NCBI GenBank assembly: GCA_030043175.1 | Contig: JASHYD010000906.1 | Coordinates: forward strand, 1-5,601 | Direction: 5' to 3' | Source of the DNA: Xanthobacteraceae bacterium | GTDB lineage: Bacteria > Pseudomonadota > Alphaproteobacteria > Rhizobiales > Xanthobacteraceae | DNA: 5,601 nt | Shown: positions 4,568 to 5,601 of the stretch, in pieces | Layout of the letters: each line of letters starts with the position of its first letter | Numbering within the stretch: position 1 is the stretch's first letter | Notes under the pieces: generated by a model | Told to the model about the DNA's origin: nothing | The model's input: only the letters and a program-made list of their open reading frames with translations | The model's database searches: none | Made by a program: the position numbers and the translations under genes

Positions 4568-5305
4568 TCAACGACTGCCGTAGGGGCCGTGACGATAGAT
4601 ACGCTCGCGCACGAACTCCCTAACGCATTCGCGTTGCATTGGGGTGAGGTCGGCGAAGCGTTCGCGTACGATCCCCCTGAGACGCTCGCGTTGCATCGGG
4701 GTGAGCTCGGCAATGCGTTCGTGCACGAACTCCCTGACACGTTCGCGTTGCGCCGGAGTGAGCTCGGCGAATCGTTCGCGCACGATCCCCCCGAGTCGCT
4801 CACGTTGCATTGGTGTGAGCTCACCGAGGCGTTCGCGCACGGCTCCCCCGAGACGCTCGCGTTGCATCGGGCTGAGCTCGGCGATGCGTTCGCGCACGAA
4901 CTCCCTGACACGCTCGCGTTGCATCGGGGTGAGCTCGGCGAATCGTTCACGGACGATCCCCCTAAGATGCTCGCGTTGCGTCGGGCTGAGCTCGGCGATG
5001 CGTTCGCGCACGAGCTCCTTGACACGCTCGCGTTGCATCGGGGTAAGTTCAGCGAAGCGTTCTCGCACCATCCCCCTGAGATGCTCGCGTTGCATCGGGG
5101 TGAGTTTGGCGGATCGGTTGCCCCCACCGCGTTCCTCCTCGGAGAATCCATAGGTGCTAGGCCCGAAGCGGTGGCTCTTAACAGACCCGCTCATGTTGCC
5201 CTTGCTGATGCCGCTCTCTTGGCCGGAAAGAGCCGACACACTCAGTGTCGAGCCGCCTATGACGATGGTTGCTGCCGCCAAACCGATCGCTATGTTACGC
5301 ATCAT
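4568..5305 (-). CDS. Exported LTxxQ tandem-repeat protein (nine 19-residue units)
   Basis: A 245-residue protein from ATG 5305. Residues 1-25 form a signal peptide: MMRN, the hydrophobic core IAIGLAAATIVIGG, and VSA before the likely cut at Ala25. A Ser/Gly-rich linker (26-65) follows, then nine consecutive 19-residue units (66-236) of the type AELTPMQRERVREFVRERI, and a short tail (YRHGPYGSR). Each unit holds L-[TS]-P-x-Q-R-E and V-[RH]-E-R. LTxxQ is the hallmark of Spy/CpxP periplasmic chaperones and stress sensors, which normally carry one or two copies. Thr/Ser-Pro is a helix cap, so each unit is probably one charged helix. Units differ at third codon positions (ACC/ACA/ACT, CCG/CCA, CGC/CGT), supporting this frame over the other long open frames. 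GGAG lies ten bases before ATG 5305; GTG 5335 is an alternative start but would spoil the signal peptide. A periplasmic stress-related role is inferred. Confidence 0.8.
   Translation of the reverse strand: MMRNIAIGLAAATIVIGGSTLSVSALSGQESGISKGNMSGSVKSHRFGPSTYGFSEEERGGGNRSAKLTPMQREHLRGMVRERFAELTPMQRERVKELVRERIAELSPTQREHLRGIVRERFAELTPMQRERVREFVRERIAELSPMQRERLGGAVRERLGELTPMQRERLGGIVRERFAELTPAQRERVREFVHERIAELTPMQRERLRGIVRERFADLTPMQRECVREFVRERIYRHGPYGSR
4598..5110 (-). repeat. Nine tandem 57-bp repeats
   Basis: 513 bp made of nine in-frame 57-bp units with no insertions or deletions. Units fall into two classes: A (LRGIVRERF type: units 1, 3, 8, with GG variants 5 and 6) and B (VREFVRERI type: units 2, 4, 7, 9). 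The order from the N-terminus is A B A B A A B A B, so the real period is mostly 114 bp, with one break at units 5-6. Confidence 0.9.
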
Positions 5306-5524
5306 GATGCTGATACTCCAATACTCTTCGAGCACCCCAGCCGCTCCCTAGCCAAACTCAGTAGTTTTCGTTGAGTTGCAGCCCGTGCGGCACTGTCGCG
5401 CCCGAAGACACCTGCCGATGAACGCAGGATGACGCCCGGGCAGGCGGGTGTGAGACAGGGTCATCATGCCTGCGATTGCTACAGACTTTAAACGTTAACG
5501 CCCACATGTCCCGGAAGACCACCA
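5306..5524. other. Upstream region of the LTxxQ gene
   Basis: About 220 bases with no gene that I can support. It should contain the promoter of the repeat-protein gene, but I see neither a good -35/-10 pair nor a clear GGAAC-CGTT motif for the general-stress sigma factor EcfG. The palindrome GCCCGGGC lies near 5432-5439, and a purine-rich site on the minus strand precedes the alternative GTG start at 5335. Confidence 0.4.
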
Positions 5525-5601
5525 TCAATTATGACTGCTGGTGGCCCCCGCCTGGCCGAGGACCGTGACCACCTCAACACAAGCGCCTTCGCCCCCCTTT
5601 G
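5525..5601 (-). CDS. Possible 3' end of a gene entering from the right edge
   Basis: On the minus strand a frame open from the window edge reads KGGEGACVEVVTVLGQAGAT then SSHN and a TGA at 5525-5527. Its 24 codons are GC-rich at the third position and look like a plausible protein C-terminus. Another frame over the same bases is also open a little longer, so the call is weak. If real, this gene lies upstream of the LTxxQ gene on the same strand, with a 220-base gap. I do not recognise the product. A GACCACCA/TGGTGGCC hairpin (5517-5546) brackets the stop codon. Confidence 0.25.
   Translation of the reverse strand, partial: KGGEGACVEVVTVLGQAGATSSHN

Noticed and set aside
4598..5110. CRISPR array as an explanation for the regular repeats
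   Set aside because: The 57-bp units are contiguous without unique spacers, diverge mostly at third codon positions, and encode a signal-peptide protein.
5517..5546. Hairpin GACCACCA/TGGTGGCC as a terminator
   Set aside because: The 8-bp stem contains one G-U pair and no T-run follows on either strand; the stop codon of the possible partial gene lies in its loop.

Overview
The window looks like accessory or weakly conserved chromosomal DNA from a Bradyrhizobium-like alphaproteobacterium (Hyphomicrobiales). This rests on high GC, strong G/C preference at third codon positions, and four protein types I associate with that group: a small two-CxxC zinc-ribbon protein, a transglutaminase-like protein, a SHOCT-domain protein, and an IS66-type transposase fragment. 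The genus is an inference from family resemblance only.

Layout. 1-475: no convincing gene; a 16-bp palindrome and promoter-like hexamers. 476-1663 (+): a 76-aa zinc-ribbon protein, a possible 38-aa mini-ORF, and a 275-aa transglutaminase-fold protein whose start overlaps the mini-ORF stop (ATGA). 1768-2607 (-): a 279-aa SHOCT-domain protein from a TTG start, convergent with the transglutaminase gene. 2608-3166: mostly non-coding, with a short decayed piece resembling a Bug/TctC solute-binding protein. 3167-3485 (+): two small overlapping genes, a 41-aa single-span membrane protein and a 70-aa coiled-coil protein. 3489-3922 (-): the 5' end of an IS66-type transposase gene, truncated and joined out of frame to an unrelated open stretch. 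3923-4490: no gene, but dense inverted repeats, including a 77-bp nested hairpin. 4498-4525: a perfect 10-bp hairpin, probably the terminator of the next gene. 4568-5305 (-): an exported protein made of nine tandem 19-residue LTxxQ units. 5306-5601: upstream region, with a possible gene 3' end at the right edge.

The genes do not form one pathway. The most interesting object is the exported LTxxQ tandem-repeat protein. Its units contain the motif that defines the Spy/CpxP family of periplasmic chaperones and stress sensors, but here the motif is repeated nine times in a row in two alternating unit types. The hairpin-rich segment just downstream of it is the second target: it may be a structured RNA, or the remains of a mobile element.
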